Origin: Dermabacteraceae bacterium TAE3-ERU5
GTDB lineage: Bacteria > Actinomycetota > Actinomycetes > Actinomycetales > Dermabacteraceae
Reading direction: 5' to 3'
Length of the DNA: 64,000 nucleotides
Assembly: GCA_019218375.1 (NCBI GenBank)
Contig: JAHUUK010000003.1
Location: 204,850-268,849, forward strand
Below the pieces are notes generated by a model, which saw only the letters and a list, made by a program, of their open reading frames with translations, did not search any database and was not told the DNA's origin. Shown here piece by piece: positions 1 through 8,610 of this stretch. Numbering within the stretch: position 1 is the stretch's first letter; every line of letters begins with the position of its first letter. Both the position numbers and the translations under genes were made by a program.

Positions 1-1
1 G

Positions 2-610
2 CGCAAAAAAGACAAGAAGCCCGTTCTCAACGTAGATATTTTGCAGCGCATAGATGCCCTGCTGGTGGGCCGACAGGTGCGGTTTGAATGGGTAAAGGGG
101 CACGCCGGGCACGATCTGAACGAACGCGCCGACGATCTGGCGCGCGCCGCCGCCACCGCGTACCAGACCGGTGGCGAGGTAGAGCGCGGTCCCGGCTACG
201 CGGCGGAAAGCGCGCCCAAAGACCCCGCGGCTTCCCGACCGGCCACGCCCGGCAGGGGAGAGGCAGAAAGCGCGCAGGCCGCCGCACCTGCCTATGCGCA
301 GGACGATCTTTTTGCTTTCAGCACCGTCGGCTGCGTGACGGGAATGCAGGTGACCCCGGAACAGGAAGCGCTGGAGGCAACCAAGGAGCTGCTGCTAACC
401 CCCGACCGCTACCGCGAGGTGATTTTCCCGGCCACGGGAGAGCACCCCGAACTTTCCGGGTACGTTACCTGGCGCACCAGCGAGCTGACCGCCGGGGCGG
501 TACTCGTGACGGCGGAAACTGCGGCAGCCGCCCTGAGCGCAACCTGGGTCAGGGAAAACAGCGAGGGCACGCCGCTGCGGCTGGCGCACCTGCATTGGAG
601 CGCGCTCTAA
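2..610 (+). CDS. rnhA: Ribonuclease HI, C-terminal part, with extra C-terminal domain (5' end outside window)
   Basis: The reading frame is open from the left edge to TAA at 608-610. The first ~55 residues match the end of the RNase HI fold: KKPVLNVD, then [20 protein letters not shown], which carries the histidine and last acidic residue that complete the metal site. RNase HI degrades the RNA strand of RNA:DNA hybrids. A poorly conserved linker follows (about 170-330), then ~85 residues ending [20 protein letters not shown]. That tail resembles the DUF4440/NTF2-like domain fused to RNase HI in some actinobacteria; this second assignment is an inference. The gene meets a histidine kinase gene tail to tail, 4 bp apart. 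Confidence 0.85.
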   Translation, partial: RKKDKKPVLNVDILQRIDALLVGRQVRFEWVKGHAGHDLNERADDLARAAATAYQTGGEVERGPGYAAESAPKDPAASRPATPGRGEAESAQAAAPAYAQDDLFAFSTVGCVTGMQVTPEQEALEATKELLLTPDRYREVIFPATGEHPELSGYVTWRTSELTAGAVLVTAETAAAALSATWVRENSEGTPLRLAHLHWSAL

Positions 611-614
611 ATGA

Positions 615-2177
615 TTAACCGGTGGCGGAAGTGTTATTCTCCCGGCCACCGTTAGGAGCGGGGTGCAAAACCACCCTAAAGATCGCGCCGCCACCGGCGG
701 TTTCGTGCACGCTAATGCGGCCTCCGTGCTGTTCCACGATCTTTGTGGCGATGGATAGCCCGAGGCCGGAACCGCCTCCCTGCCCGGTCGGTCGCTGGCG
801 GGAGGAATCGGTGCGATAGAAGCGTTCAAAGATGCGGGTGCGTTCTTCGCGCGAAATTCCTGGCCCGTGATCGCGCACCTCTATTGCAACCATGCCATCA
901 CGCTGGATGCCGACAGTCAGCTCCACCGGGGTGCCGCTGGGAGTGTGACGGAAAGTGTTTCCCACCAGGTTGGAAAACACCTGGCGCAGCGAGGCTTCGT
1001 CAGCGAGCACTATCACCGGCTCGGCATCTCCCGAAACGGGTAGGCCCGCCAGGTTACAGATAGTGACCTGCCTGCTGGGATCGAGGGCGCGCAAATCCTG
1101 CGCGCTATCCATGACAGTCTTCATCACGTTCAGGGGCCGCAGCTCCAGGTGCGGGTTGTCCTCTAGGCGCGCTAGCCGGAGAAGATCTTCGACCAGGCTC
1201 CCCATTCGCCGAGCCTCGTCCTCAATACGGCGGATTGCGGATTCGACCTCGGCATCCGTATGCAGCGCGCCCATACGATATAGCTCCCCGAACCCGCGAA
1301 TTACCGCCAGGGGAGTGCGCAGCTCATGGGAAGCGTCGGCCACAAACTGCCGCATCTTTGCTTCCGAACGGGTGGCGCGCGCCTCCGATTCGGCCTGAGA
1401 CGAAAAGGCTTTTTCGATCTGCACCAGCATCTCGTTGAGCGAAACGGACAGGTGGTGCACTTCGTAGGAGGAGGTCGTGACGGGGACGCGTTTTCCAAGG
1501 TCGCCACGGGCGATGTGGCCGGCCGCAATCTCCATGTCCTGTAGGGGAGACAGCGAACGATGGGTGACATAACCGCCGATGCCTACGCCGACCAACACCA
1601 CTAGGGAGCCGGTGATAAGAACCGCCATCCCCATCGTGCGCATATTGGTATCCAGGCTTTTGAGGGGTATCGCCAGGAACACCGAGCTGGGCTGCGGCGC
1701 GTTAGGTAATTCGGTGGCTATCACGCGCCAACGCTGATCGTTCTTATCGGAGACCGTAAAGGGATGTTTTTCGAGCGCCTTCACTTCCGCGAGGGAGAGA
1801 TCCGGCAGTTCGATGGTGGGAGTTTCAATCCCGGCCTCTTTGCGGTGAATGCGCTGTTCGAGGTCCCCGTTTTCCCGGTGAAATTCGACGATGAAATCGA
1901 CCGGGGAATAGCTTGATTCGCTGGTGTATTTGTTGACGGCGACCATCGGCCGTTCGCTCTTTTGCGCGACATCAACCAGTACGTCTATGCCACGGTTGAG
2001 GTCGCTATCTATCGTTCCCAGCAGGGTGCGCTGCAGGAGGAACAGGGAGGTGAGGCCCGTAATCAGGGTGCCCGCTACCAGCAGTAGCACTATCAGGCTA
2101 ACTATCCGGGTCCAGAGGGAGACCGGATGAGATGAGTCTGTCAGATGAGAGGCATACAGGGACGGGCGCAGCACCAT
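615..2177 (-). CDS. Two-component sensor histidine kinase (TrcS/MprB-like)
   Basis: 520 residues. A membrane segment at about 25-48, an extracytoplasmic sensor region, a second membrane segment at about 179-205, then a HAMP linker. The dimerisation/phosphoacceptor helix has ADASHELRTPLAVIRGFGEL with His284. The ATP-binding domain has DHGPGISREERTRIFERFYR and GGGSGLGLSIATKIVEQHGG. It should autophosphorylate and pass phosphate to the response regulator encoded just upstream. The ATG directly follows the regulator's TAA with no Shine-Dalgarno sequence, so translation is probably coupled. The ligand cannot be told from sequence. Confidence 0.93.
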   Translation of the reverse strand: MVLRPSLYASHLTDSSHPVSLWTRIVSLIVLLLVAGTLITGLTSLFLLQRTLLGTIDSDLNRGIDVLVDVAQKSERPMVAVNKYTSESSYSPVDFIVEFHRENGDLEQRIHRKEAGIETPTIELPDLSLAEVKALEKHPFTVSDKNDQRWRVIATELPNAPQPSSVFLAIPLKSLDTNMRTMGMAVLITGSLVVLVGVGIGGYVTHRSLSPLQDMEIAAGHIARGDLGKRVPVTTSSYEVHHLSVSLNEMLVQIEKAFSSQAESEARATRSEAKMRQFVADASHELRTPLAVIRGFGELYRMGALHTDAEVESAIRRIEDEARRMGSLVEDLLRLARLEDNPHLELRPLNVMKTVMDSAQDLRALDPSRQVTICNLAGLPVSGDAEPVIVLADEASLRQVFSNLVGNTFRHTPSGTPVELTVGIQRDGMVAIEVRDHGPGISREERTRIFERFYRTDSSRQRPTGQGGGSGLGLSIATKIVEQHGGRISVHETAGGGAIFRVVLHPAPNGGRENNTSATG

Positions 2178-2897
2178 TTAAGGAGAATTTGGGTTTGCCG
2201 GGCGCAGCACGTAGCCGACCCCACGCTTGGTGTGGATCATCGGCTCTCCAATCACATCGATCTTGCGGCGCAAATACGAAATGTAGGACTCCACAATACC
2301 GACTTCTCCCGACCAGTCGTAATCCCAGACGTGATCGAGGATCTGGGCCTTGGAAACCACCCGTCCCGAATTAAGCATCAGGTAGCGCAAGAGCTTGAAC
2401 TCGGTCGGAGAAAGATCAATCGGGGTGCCGGCGCGAGTCACGTCGTGGCTGTCCTCATCGAGATGCAGATCGCCGACGCTCAGGCCGCTGCCCTCGGTCG
2501 TGTCCAGCGGCGACGCCGTGCGGCGCAGGATGGCGCGAATGCGCGCAACAACTTCCTCGAGGCTGAAAGGCTTGGTTACGTAGTCGTCTCCGCCGACGGT
2601 CAGCCCGGCTACCTTGTCCTTGGTTTCGTCCCGTGCGGTCAAAAAGAGCACCGGGTAGTGCTCGTTGCGCTCGCGCAGGCGACGGGTGATGGTGAAGCCG
2701 TCCATGTCGGGCAGCATGACGTCGAGCACTATCAGATCCGGATTTAAATCGCTCGCCATGCGCAGCGCGTCGTTTCCAGCCCCGGCTGTGAAAACTTCAA
2801 AGCCGGCGAAACGCAGCGAGGTAGCCAAAAGTTCGCGGATATTAGGCTCGTCATCAACGACGAGGAGTCGCGCTTCATAAGCTTGCTCGGTGGTCAT
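2178..2897 (-). CDS. OmpR-family response regulator (TrcR-like)
   Basis: 239 residues from the ATG at 2897; a GTG one codon upstream is the alternative. The receiver domain has the acidic pair DD15-16, phosphoacceptor Asp59 in IVLDVMLPDMDG, and the lysine of YVTKPFSLEEVV. The C-terminal winged helix is of OmpR/PhoB type (LSPTEFKLLRYLMLNSGRVV, then ESYISYLRRKID). The receiver resembles mycobacterial TrcR. It forms a two-gene operon with the histidine kinase downstream. There is no clear ribosome binding site, so a leaderless message is possible. Targets are unknown. Confidence 0.93.
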   Translation of the reverse strand: MTTEQAYEARLLVVDDEPNIRELLATSLRFAGFEVFTAGAGNDALRMASDLNPDLIVLDVMLPDMDGFTITRRLRERNEHYPVLFLTARDETKDKVAGLTVGGDDYVTKPFSLEEVVARIRAILRRTASPLDTTEGSGLSVGDLHLDEDSHDVTRAGTPIDLSPTEFKLLRYLMLNSGRVVSKAQILDHVWDYDWSGEVGIVESYISYLRRKIDVIGEPMIHTKRGVGYVLRPANPNSP

Positions 2898-2957
2898 CAC
2901 TACAGTTTGGTATCGGTAAATGAAATTAACCTGAAAGAAAACTGTATGAGTCGTGTG

Positions 2958-3365
2958 TCAGCGCGCGGAATTGACCAATTTCTCCTGGTATTTACGGATC
3001 TTGCGTAGCTGTCGGCGCATCTGGAACATGCGTACGGAACCGACCAGGGCCATCACCAGCGCGCCCGCGATTGCCGCCAGCAGCATGGCTACGCCGAGGG
3101 GCAGCTCGAAACCGTAGTTGAAATAGGTGAACGTGGCCGGGGTGTTGTTCTGCACGATGAAAATGAGCAGCAGAATCATCACGATAGCGCCGACGATCAG
3201 GGCCGCCCAGGTGGCTGCGGTGCGACCGCCCGAAGGTGCTGCTGGGAGTTCCAGCTCCGGCTTGGGGGCGGGCTTTGCTGCCTGGGGCGCTGCCGCCGTA
3301 GCTTTCGCGGCGGTCGGCGCGGCCTTGGGGGCGGCGGGGGTTTCGTCGGGCAGCTGGGAGGTCAT
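2958..3365 (-). CDS. LapA-domain small membrane protein
   Basis: 135 residues from the ATG at 3365, which is preceded by an AAGGA ribosome binding site. The N-terminal ~45 residues are Ala/Pro/Lys-rich and probably disordered. Two membrane helices follow (about 48-68 and 87-107) separated by VQNNTPATFTYFNYGFELPL, and the basic tail RMFQMRRQLRKIRKYQEKLV is predicted to lie in the cytosol. The spacing and the QNN..TF.F..W/Y-like element match the LapA/DUF1049 family. Its role in actinobacteria is unclear. It is divergent from gndA. Confidence 0.8.
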   Translation of the reverse strand: MTSQLPDETPAAPKAAPTAAKATAAAPQAAKPAPKPELELPAAPSGGRTAATWAALIVGAIVMILLLIFIVQNNTPATFTYFNYGFELPLGVAMLLAAIAGALVMALVGSVRMFQMRRQLRKIRKYQEKLVNSAR

Positions 3366-3489
3366 GTGAAGTCCTTGGGAACGGGAAATGGGAAAAGTAG
3401 TTCGCCCCCACTTTAGCCGCCCCCTGTAGCGCCGGGGCAACGTGCGCCTAGAATAAATATGACCAATCGTCTTTCGTTTAGGAGCCAAC

Positions 3490-4947
3490 ATGGTTGAGTT
3501 CAGTCCTTCCCCCGCTAACAGTGCAGACATCGGCGTTACCGGCATGGCGGTGATGGGGTCTAACCTGGCCCGCAACCTGGCCCGCAACGGCTTCAAGGTG
3601 GCGATCCACAACCGCAGCACCGGCAGGACCAAGGCCGTCATGGACGCACACGGGGACGAGGGCGAATTCTTCCCCGCCGAAACCATGGATGACTTCGTGA
3701 ACTCCCTGCAGAAGCCCCGTGTCGCCCTGATCATGGTGAAGGCCGGCCCCGCTACCGACGCCGTGATTGAGGAACTCGCTTCCCGCATGGAAGAGGGCGA
3801 CATCATCGTGGACTGCGGTAACTCCCTCTTTAGCGACACCCGCCGCCGCGAGGCAGCCCTGCGCGAGCGCGGCCTGCACTTCGTGGGTGCCGGTGTTTCC
3901 GGTGGTGAAGAGGGCGCGCTCAACGGCCCCTCGATCATGCCCGGCGGCACCGTGGAGTCCTACGACCGCCTCGGCCCGATGTTCGAAAAGATTGCTGCGC
4001 AGGTAAACGGCGAACCCTGCTGCACCCACGTGGGTGCCGACGGTGCCGGTCACTTCGTGAAGATGGTGCACAACGGCATCGAATACGCCGACATGCAGGT
4101 TATTTCCGAGGCTTACGACATCATGTCGCGCGCGCTCGGCATGAGCGCTGCCGAAATCGCCGAGGTGTTCTCCGCCTGGAACCAGGGCCCGCTCGAGTCC
4201 TACCTGGTAGAGATCACCGCTGAGGTGCTCGCGCACGTAGACCCCAAGACGCAGCAGGCATTCGTTGACATCGTGGCCGACCGTGCGGGGCAGAAGGGCA
4301 CCGGCGCCTGGACCGTGCAGACCGCCCTCGACCTCGGTGTGCCGGTAACCGGTATCGCGGAGGCCACCTTCGCCCGCGCCGTTTCCGGCTCCGTGCCGCA
4401 GCGCACCGCGGCCCTGTCGGCCTTGCCCGCGCTTGCCGAGGACGTCACGATCGAGGACCGCGCGGCCTTCATCGAGGACCTGCGCAAGGCCCTTTACGCT
4501 TCCAAGCTGGTCGCCTACTCGCAGGGCTTTGATGAGATCAACGCCGCCGCCGAGGAATACGGCTGGGCCATTGATCGCGGCGCTATGGCGCGCATCTGGC
4601 GCGGCGGCTGCATCATTCGCGCGCGCTTCCTGGACCGCATCACCGAGGCCTACGAGCGCAACCCGCAGCTGCCCCTGCTGCTGGCCGATGAGTACTTCAC
4701 CAAGGAAATTTCCGACGTGGTTCCGGCCTGGCGGCGCGTGGTTTCCTTCGCGGCGCGCGCGGGCTTCCCGGTGCCGGTGTTCGCCTCCACCCTGTCCTAC
4801 TACGACGCGATCCGCTCCGAGCGTCTCCCCGCAGCCCTGATTCAGGCGCAGCGCGACTTCTTCGGTGCGCACACCTACCAGCGCGTTGATCGCGAGGGCA
4901 CCTTCCACACGCTGTGGAGCGGCGACCGCAGCGAGGTGCAGGAGTAA
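3490..4947 (+). CDS. gndA: 6-phosphogluconate dehydrogenase (decarboxylating)
   Basis: 485 residues, full family length. It oxidatively decarboxylates 6-phosphogluconate to ribulose 5-phosphate with NADP+ in the pentose phosphate pathway. The Rossmann start is IGVTGMAVMGSNLARNLA with IHNRS after strand beta-2. The substrate signature is DGAGHFVKMVHNGIEY, containing the catalytic lysine. IWRGGCIIRARFL and a late SYYD element belong to the all-helical C-terminal domain. A GGAG ribosome binding site lies at 3481. A strong hairpin at 4959-4994 follows the gene, and codon choice suggests good expression. Confidence 0.97.
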   Translation: MVEFSPSPANSADIGVTGMAVMGSNLARNLARNGFKVAIHNRSTGRTKAVMDAHGDEGEFFPAETMDDFVNSLQKPRVALIMVKAGPATDAVIEELASRMEEGDIIVDCGNSLFSDTRRREAALRERGLHFVGAGVSGGEEGALNGPSIMPGGTVESYDRLGPMFEKIAAQVNGEPCCTHVGADGAGHFVKMVHNGIEYADMQVISEAYDIMSRALGMSAAEIAEVFSAWNQGPLESYLVEITAEVLAHVDPKTQQAFVDIVADRAGQKGTGAWTVQTALDLGVPVTGIAEATFARAVSGSVPQRTAALSALPALAEDVTIEDRAAFIEDLRKALYASKLVAYSQGFDEINAAAEEYGWAIDRGAMARIWRGGCIIRARFLDRITEAYERNPQLPLLLADEYFTKEISDVVPAWRRVVSFAARAGFPVPVFASTLSYYDAIRSERLPAALIQAQRDFFGAHTYQRVDREGTFHTLWSGDRSEVQE

Positions 4948-4958
4948 TTCCTTGAAAC

Positions 4959-4994
4959 TCCCGGGTGGCGGCAGGCGGCTGCCGCCACCCGGGA
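4959..4994 (+). terminator. Stem-loop after gndA
   Basis: A perfect 15-bp GC-rich stem (4959-4973 with 4980-4994) starts 11 bp after the gndA stop. No U-tract follows, so it may act as a weak terminator or as a 3' stabiliser. Confidence 0.6.
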
Positions 4995-5060
4995 ATCGCC
5001 CCGCTTGCTCGGGGCGGTATAAAATCTAAAAGCAACCGTTTATGCGACGGTGTAGCGCCT

Positions 5061-5136
5061 GCCCCTCTAGCCCAACGGTAGAGGCAGAGGACTTAAAATC
5101 CTTGTGTTCCGGGTTCGAATCCCGGGAGGGGTACCA
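5061..5136 (+). tRNA. tRNA with anticodon UAA (Leu by codon), short variable arm, CCA encoded
   Basis: The 7-bp acceptor stem pairs 5061-5067 with 5126-5132 and has one G-U pair. The discriminator is A5133 and CCA is encoded at 5134-5136. The anticodon stem-loop is GAGGA-CTTAAAA-TCCTT, giving anticodon UAA for the UUA codon. The variable region is only ~5 nt (GTGTT), followed by a TTCGAAT T-loop on a 5-bp stem. Bacterial tRNA-Leu normally has a long variable arm, so this is a class I body with a leucine anticodon. What it is charged with cannot be settled by eye. Confidence 0.9.
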
Positions 5137-5238
5137 TTCCAGAAAAATCGCTGTTTAAGCAGGGGTTATTCATTCTTAGCGGGCTTGGGCGCGCCGCGTG
5201 GAAATGCGCCGCGGAAAAGGCGATGAGGGGCGGCAAGA

Positions 5239-5967
5239 GTGACGCAAACACCGGACGTACAGGCCCTAAATGCGCGTATAGATAAGGTGCTGGCGCGTAT
5301 CGCCAGTTCTGCGCAAGAAGCCGGGCGCGACCCCGGCGCGATACGCCTGGTGCTCGCCAGCAAAACCCGTACGCCCTCGGAAATAGCGGCTGCTCTCGCC
5401 CACCTGTCCCGACTAGGGGTTAAACCCGTGGCGGGCGAAAATCGGGTGCAGGAACTCGTAAAACACGCCGAAATCACGGATATTCCTTACGAACTGCACA
5501 TGATCGGGCGTTTGCAGCGCAACAAGCTTTCGCACGCCATGCGCGGCTGCAGCATGATTCATAGCCTGGATCGCGAAAGCCTGCTTACGGCGCTGCTGAG
5601 GCGGCACGAGGAAGACCCGGCGGCTACCCCCGAAGTGCTGCTCCAGGTGAATACGTCGGGAGAGCCAAGTAAAGCGGGCTTCGCGCCGGAAACTGAACTG
5701 TTGGCCGACGCCGCCGGTCGCCTGCTCGCGGCCGGGGTCGCGCTGCGCGGCTTAATGACCATCGGGGCCCGGAGCGAGGACTCCTGCCGCGTGCGTGCCT
5801 CCCTGGCCCTGCTGCGGCAGCTGCGCGACGAACTGGCCCTTTCTGAGGTGCGGGAGCTGTCCATGGGCATGAGTGGCGACCTCGAACTGGCCGTTGCCGA
5901 GGGTGCGACCCTGGTGCGGGTCGGGTCCGCCGCGTTTGGTCCCCGCCCTGCTCAGCCGGGGGCGTAA
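5239..5967 (+). CDS. YggS-family PLP homeostasis protein
   Basis: 242 residues from GTG. It is a single-domain PLP-binding TIM barrel of the YggS/PLPBP (COG0325) family, which buffers pyridoxal phosphate and has no firmly known reaction. Visible motifs are LVLASKTRT (lysine that forms the PLP Schiff base), VAGENRVQELVKH, LHMIGRLQRNK, LMTIGA, LSMGMSGDLELAVAEGATLV and VRVGSAAFGPR, which is the phosphate-binding end. The gene lies downstream of the tRNA. In many actinobacteria YggS is near cell-division genes; that linkage is not seen here. Confidence 0.92.
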   Translation: MTQTPDVQALNARIDKVLARIASSAQEAGRDPGAIRLVLASKTRTPSEIAAALAHLSRLGVKPVAGENRVQELVKHAEITDIPYELHMIGRLQRNKLSHAMRGCSMIHSLDRESLLTALLRRHEEDPAATPEVLLQVNTSGEPSKAGFAPETELLADAAGRLLAAGVALRGLMTIGARSEDSCRVRASLALLRQLRDELALSEVRELSMGMSGDLELAVAEGATLVRVGSAAFGPRPAQPGA

Positions 5968-6058
5968 AACATGGCTAAGTGCATCGCCAACAGGTAGTAT
6001 TGAGCGTCAATGGCATCGGCGTCTTAGGTGCCATTTCAACCACTTACATGGAGGCCCC

Positions 6059-6973
6059 GTGGCACGTCACAACACTGTCCTCGGCAACGACAAGCGATTC
6101 CAGCCGAACCCCTACGCAGACTTCTCCGCGCAGCGGCGCGACGCGGCACCTCAGTACCAGTACCCGCAGCAGTCGGCTCCGCAGTACGGTCAGCCCGCAC
6201 CTCAGCAGCCCACCGCCGAAGAACTGAACATGATGTACGCCCGTCCGGCGGCAAACAGCTACGACACGGACAGGATGTCTTATGACGACGTCCTCTCTAA
6301 GTCGAGCATCGTCTTTGGCGTGATTACCCTGCTCGCGGTCGCAACCGCTTCGCTGCCCATCATCACCGGCATTTTGGGGATGGGGCAGAGCGTCGGCTAC
6401 GGGCTGGCTTCGATCGCCACCTTCGTCGGCATGATCGGCGCGCTAGTAATTGGCCTGATTGCCGCTTTTAAGCGCGTGAGCGGTCCCGGACTGGTTCTCA
6501 CCTACTCCGTATTTGAAGGCATGTTCCTGGGCGGCATCAGCATGTTCTTCGAGATCAGGTATCCCGGCATCGTGCTGCAGGCGGTTATCGCCACCCTGGC
6601 TACCTCCGCTGCGGTGCTGCTGCTGTTCCGTTCCGGCAAGGTGCGTACCAGCCCCCGCCTAAACAAGATCTTCTTCGTGGCCATGCTCGGTTACCTGCTG
6701 TTCAGCCTGGTAAACCTGGTGCTCATGCTGACCGGCGTGGTGGGCGGCGAATTCGGCCTGCGCTCCGGTGTGTTCGGTCTGGCGATCGGCGCACTGGCCG
6801 TGCTGATGGCTTCCTACTCGCTCGTGATGGACTTCGAGGACATCAAGAACGGCGTAGACAACGGGGTGCCCCGCAATACCGCCTGGCTGTGCGCGTTCAG
6901 CCTCGCCGTAACCATCGTCTGGATGTACGTCGAGTTCCTGCGCATCCTGGCGATTTTGCGCAGTAACGACTAA
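6059..6973 (+). CDS. Bax inhibitor-1/YccA family membrane protein
   Basis: 304 residues from a GTG at 6059 preceded by a GAGG site at 6051. About 85 N-terminal residues are rich in Gln, Pro and Tyr. Seven hydrophobic helices follow, with the spacing of the Bax-inhibitor-1-like YccA proteins. An acidic residue falls in the last loop (VMDFEDIKNGVDNGVPRNTA), where the family has its pH-sensing Asp pair. Family members are predicted pH-gated calcium leak channels; function here is inferred only. The stop codon lies in a 19-bp perfect tandem duplication. Confidence 0.88.
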   Translation: MARHNTVLGNDKRFQPNPYADFSAQRRDAAPQYQYPQQSAPQYGQPAPQQPTAEELNMMYARPAANSYDTDRMSYDDVLSKSSIVFGVITLLAVATASLPIITGILGMGQSVGYGLASIATFVGMIGALVIGLIAAFKRVSGPGLVLTYSVFEGMFLGGISMFFEIRYPGIVLQAVIATLATSAAVLLLFRSGKVRTSPRLNKIFFVAMLGYLLFSLVNLVLMLTGVVGGEFGLRSGVFGLAIGALAVLMASYSLVMDFEDIKNGVDNGVPRNTAWLCAFSLAVTIVWMYVEFLRILAILRSND

Positions 6974-6992
6974 TTTGCGCAGTAACGACTAA
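6955..6992 (+). repeat. 19-bp perfect tandem duplication spanning a stop codon
   Basis: TTTGCGCAGTAACGACTAA occurs at 6955-6973 and again directly at 6974-6992. The first copy codes the last residues and stop of the Bax-inhibitor-1 gene; the second copy is non-coding. Confidence 0.97.
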
Positions 6993-7017
6993 ACAGCCGG
7001 TTCTCCCGGCAAACACA

Positions 7018-7068
7018 AATAACAGTAGTGCGGCGTTCCCGTTCAGGGGACGCCGCACTACTGTTATT
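7018..7068 (+). terminator. Long stem-loop terminator
   Basis: A 22-bp stem with a single bulged T pairs 7018-7040 with 7047-7068 around a 6-nt loop. It lies between the Bax-inhibitor-1 gene and the cardiolipin synthase gene. The stem ends in AAT/ATT, and it probably terminates the upstream gene. Confidence 0.8.
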
Positions 7069-7099
7069 GCTAGCAAACTAGGTAGTAGGAGATAGCGCT

Positions 7100-8599
7100 T
7101 TGCTGGTGTGGATAGAGTTCTTTTTCGCCTGGATGTTAGAGCACGCCGGGATCATAGTTACGGGGCTGCTATTCGCACTGGATATATCTCTGCGCATAGC
7201 CGCGCTGATAGTGGTGCCCCGTAACCGTCGGCCCGGTTCCGCCATGGCCTGGCTGTTCGCGATCTTCCTGCTGCCCTTCGTGGGCTTTCCCCTGTATTTG
7301 CTGCTCGGCCGCACCGAACTACCGAAGAAGCGCAGGGTGAAGCAGCAAGCCGTTAATCAGCTGATGCGGGAGCGTTCGCAAAACATTAAAGATGCCGAAC
7401 TGGATACGGATTCCCCCTCCTGGCTCCAGTCCGCGGTGCAGCTGAATCGTTCGCTCGGCGCGTTCAGCCTGACGGGGAACAATTCCGCCGATCTTTTCAC
7501 CGACTACGACGACACGATTCAGCGCATGGCCAACGACGTGCGCACCGCCCGGCGCTTCGTGCACGTGGAGTTTTACACCGCCTGCTACGACGATGTGACG
7601 GAGGACTTCTTCCGCGCGCTCGCCGAGGTGCGCGAGCGGGGCGTAGCGGTGCGTTTCCTCTACGATCACCTGGGTTCGTTCACGCACTGGCAGGGTTACC
7701 GAAAAATGCTGCGTTTCCTGGATCGGATCGGCGCGGAACACTACCCGATGATGCCGCTTAAACCTTTCAGCGATGGTGCATTCCAGCGCCCTGATCTGCG
7801 CAACCACCGCAAGATTTTTGTGGTTGACGGCGAGATCGGCTGGATGGGTAGCCAGAACCTGATTTCGCGCGATTACAACAGTCGAAAAAACATTCGCCGC
7901 GGCCTGAAATGGCAGGAAACCATGGGGCGTTTCCGGGGTCCGGTGGTGGAAGAAATGAACCTGCTGTTCGCCACCGACTGGTTCTATGAGTCGGGCGAGA
8001 TCCTGTCGGGAGACATCCTGCTGCCCGGCACGGGAGATTCCTCCGGTAGCTACGAGGCCCAGCTAGTGCCGTCGGGCCCCGGCTTCGTGCAGGAAAATAA
8101 CCTGGCGCTGTTTAATCAACTGATTTACGGGGCGCAAAAGAAAATCTGCGCCGTCAGCCCCTATTTCGTGCCCGACGAATCGATGCTGGCCGCGCTGGTG
8201 ACGGCGGCCCGGCGCGGGGTAGAGGTGGAGCTGATAGTTTCCGAAATAGGCGATCAGTTCCTGGTTTTCCATGCCCAGCGCTCCTACTATGAGACGCTGC
8301 TGAACGCGGGCGTGAAAATCCTGATGTACAAAGCCCCCTACATCCTGCACGCAAAGCATTTGAGCGTGGACGAATCGGTGGCGGTGATCGGCAGTTCCAA
8401 CATGGATATGCGTTCGTTCCTGCTGGACATGGAATCTTCGCTAATGGTGGGCGGGCGCGACTTCCTGGAAAAGCTACACGCGGTGGAGGATCGCTACCGT
8501 GCGGCCAGCCGCGAACTAACACGGGAGGAATGGGAGTCCCGGCCCGCGCTTTCCCGCTACCTGGATAACCTTTGCCGGCTCGCCTCGGCGATTGTTTAG
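7100..8599 (+). CDS. cls: Cardiolipin synthase (phospholipase D family)
   Basis: 499 residues from a TTG start 7 nt after an AGGAG site at 7088-7092. Two N-terminal membrane helices (about 10-30 and 40-62) are followed by two phospholipase D domains. The two HKD motifs are NHRKIFVVDGEIGWMGSQN and LHAKHLSVDESVAVIGSSN. The enzyme condenses phosphatidylglycerol (or CDP-diacylglycerol) to cardiolipin at the inner membrane. Length and topology fit the ClsA-type bacterial enzyme. It converges on the gene at 8611. Confidence 0.93.
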   Translation: MLVWIEFFFAWMLEHAGIIVTGLLFALDISLRIAALIVVPRNRRPGSAMAWLFAIFLLPFVGFPLYLLLGRTELPKKRRVKQQAVNQLMRERSQNIKDAELDTDSPSWLQSAVQLNRSLGAFSLTGNNSADLFTDYDDTIQRMANDVRTARRFVHVEFYTACYDDVTEDFFRALAEVRERGVAVRFLYDHLGSFTHWQGYRKMLRFLDRIGAEHYPMMPLKPFSDGAFQRPDLRNHRKIFVVDGEIGWMGSQNLISRDYNSRKNIRRGLKWQETMGRFRGPVVEEMNLLFATDWFYESGEILSGDILLPGTGDSSGSYEAQLVPSGPGFVQENNLALFNQLIYGAQKKICAVSPYFVPDESMLAALVTAARRGVEVELIVSEIGDQFLVFHAQRSYYETLLNAGVKILMYKAPYILHAKHLSVDESVAVIGSSNMDMRSFLLDMESSLMVGGRDFLEKLHAVEDRYRAASRELTREEWESRPALSRYLDNLCRLASAIV

Positions 8600-8610
8600 C
8601 TGGCGCTTGT

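Noticed and set aside
3478..4908. Long minus-strand ORF opposite gndA (476 codons)
   Set aside because: It is a shadow frame of a GC-rich, codon-biased gene; its product is unlike any known family while gndA is certain. Similar long antisense frames opposite 28516-30729, 42461-44296 and 46194-47498 were rejected for the same reason.
4995..5060. Promoter for the tRNA with TATAAA at 5018
   Set aside because: No -35 box at proper spacing was found, and the AT patch follows a short GC hairpin that may be part of the gndA 3' end.
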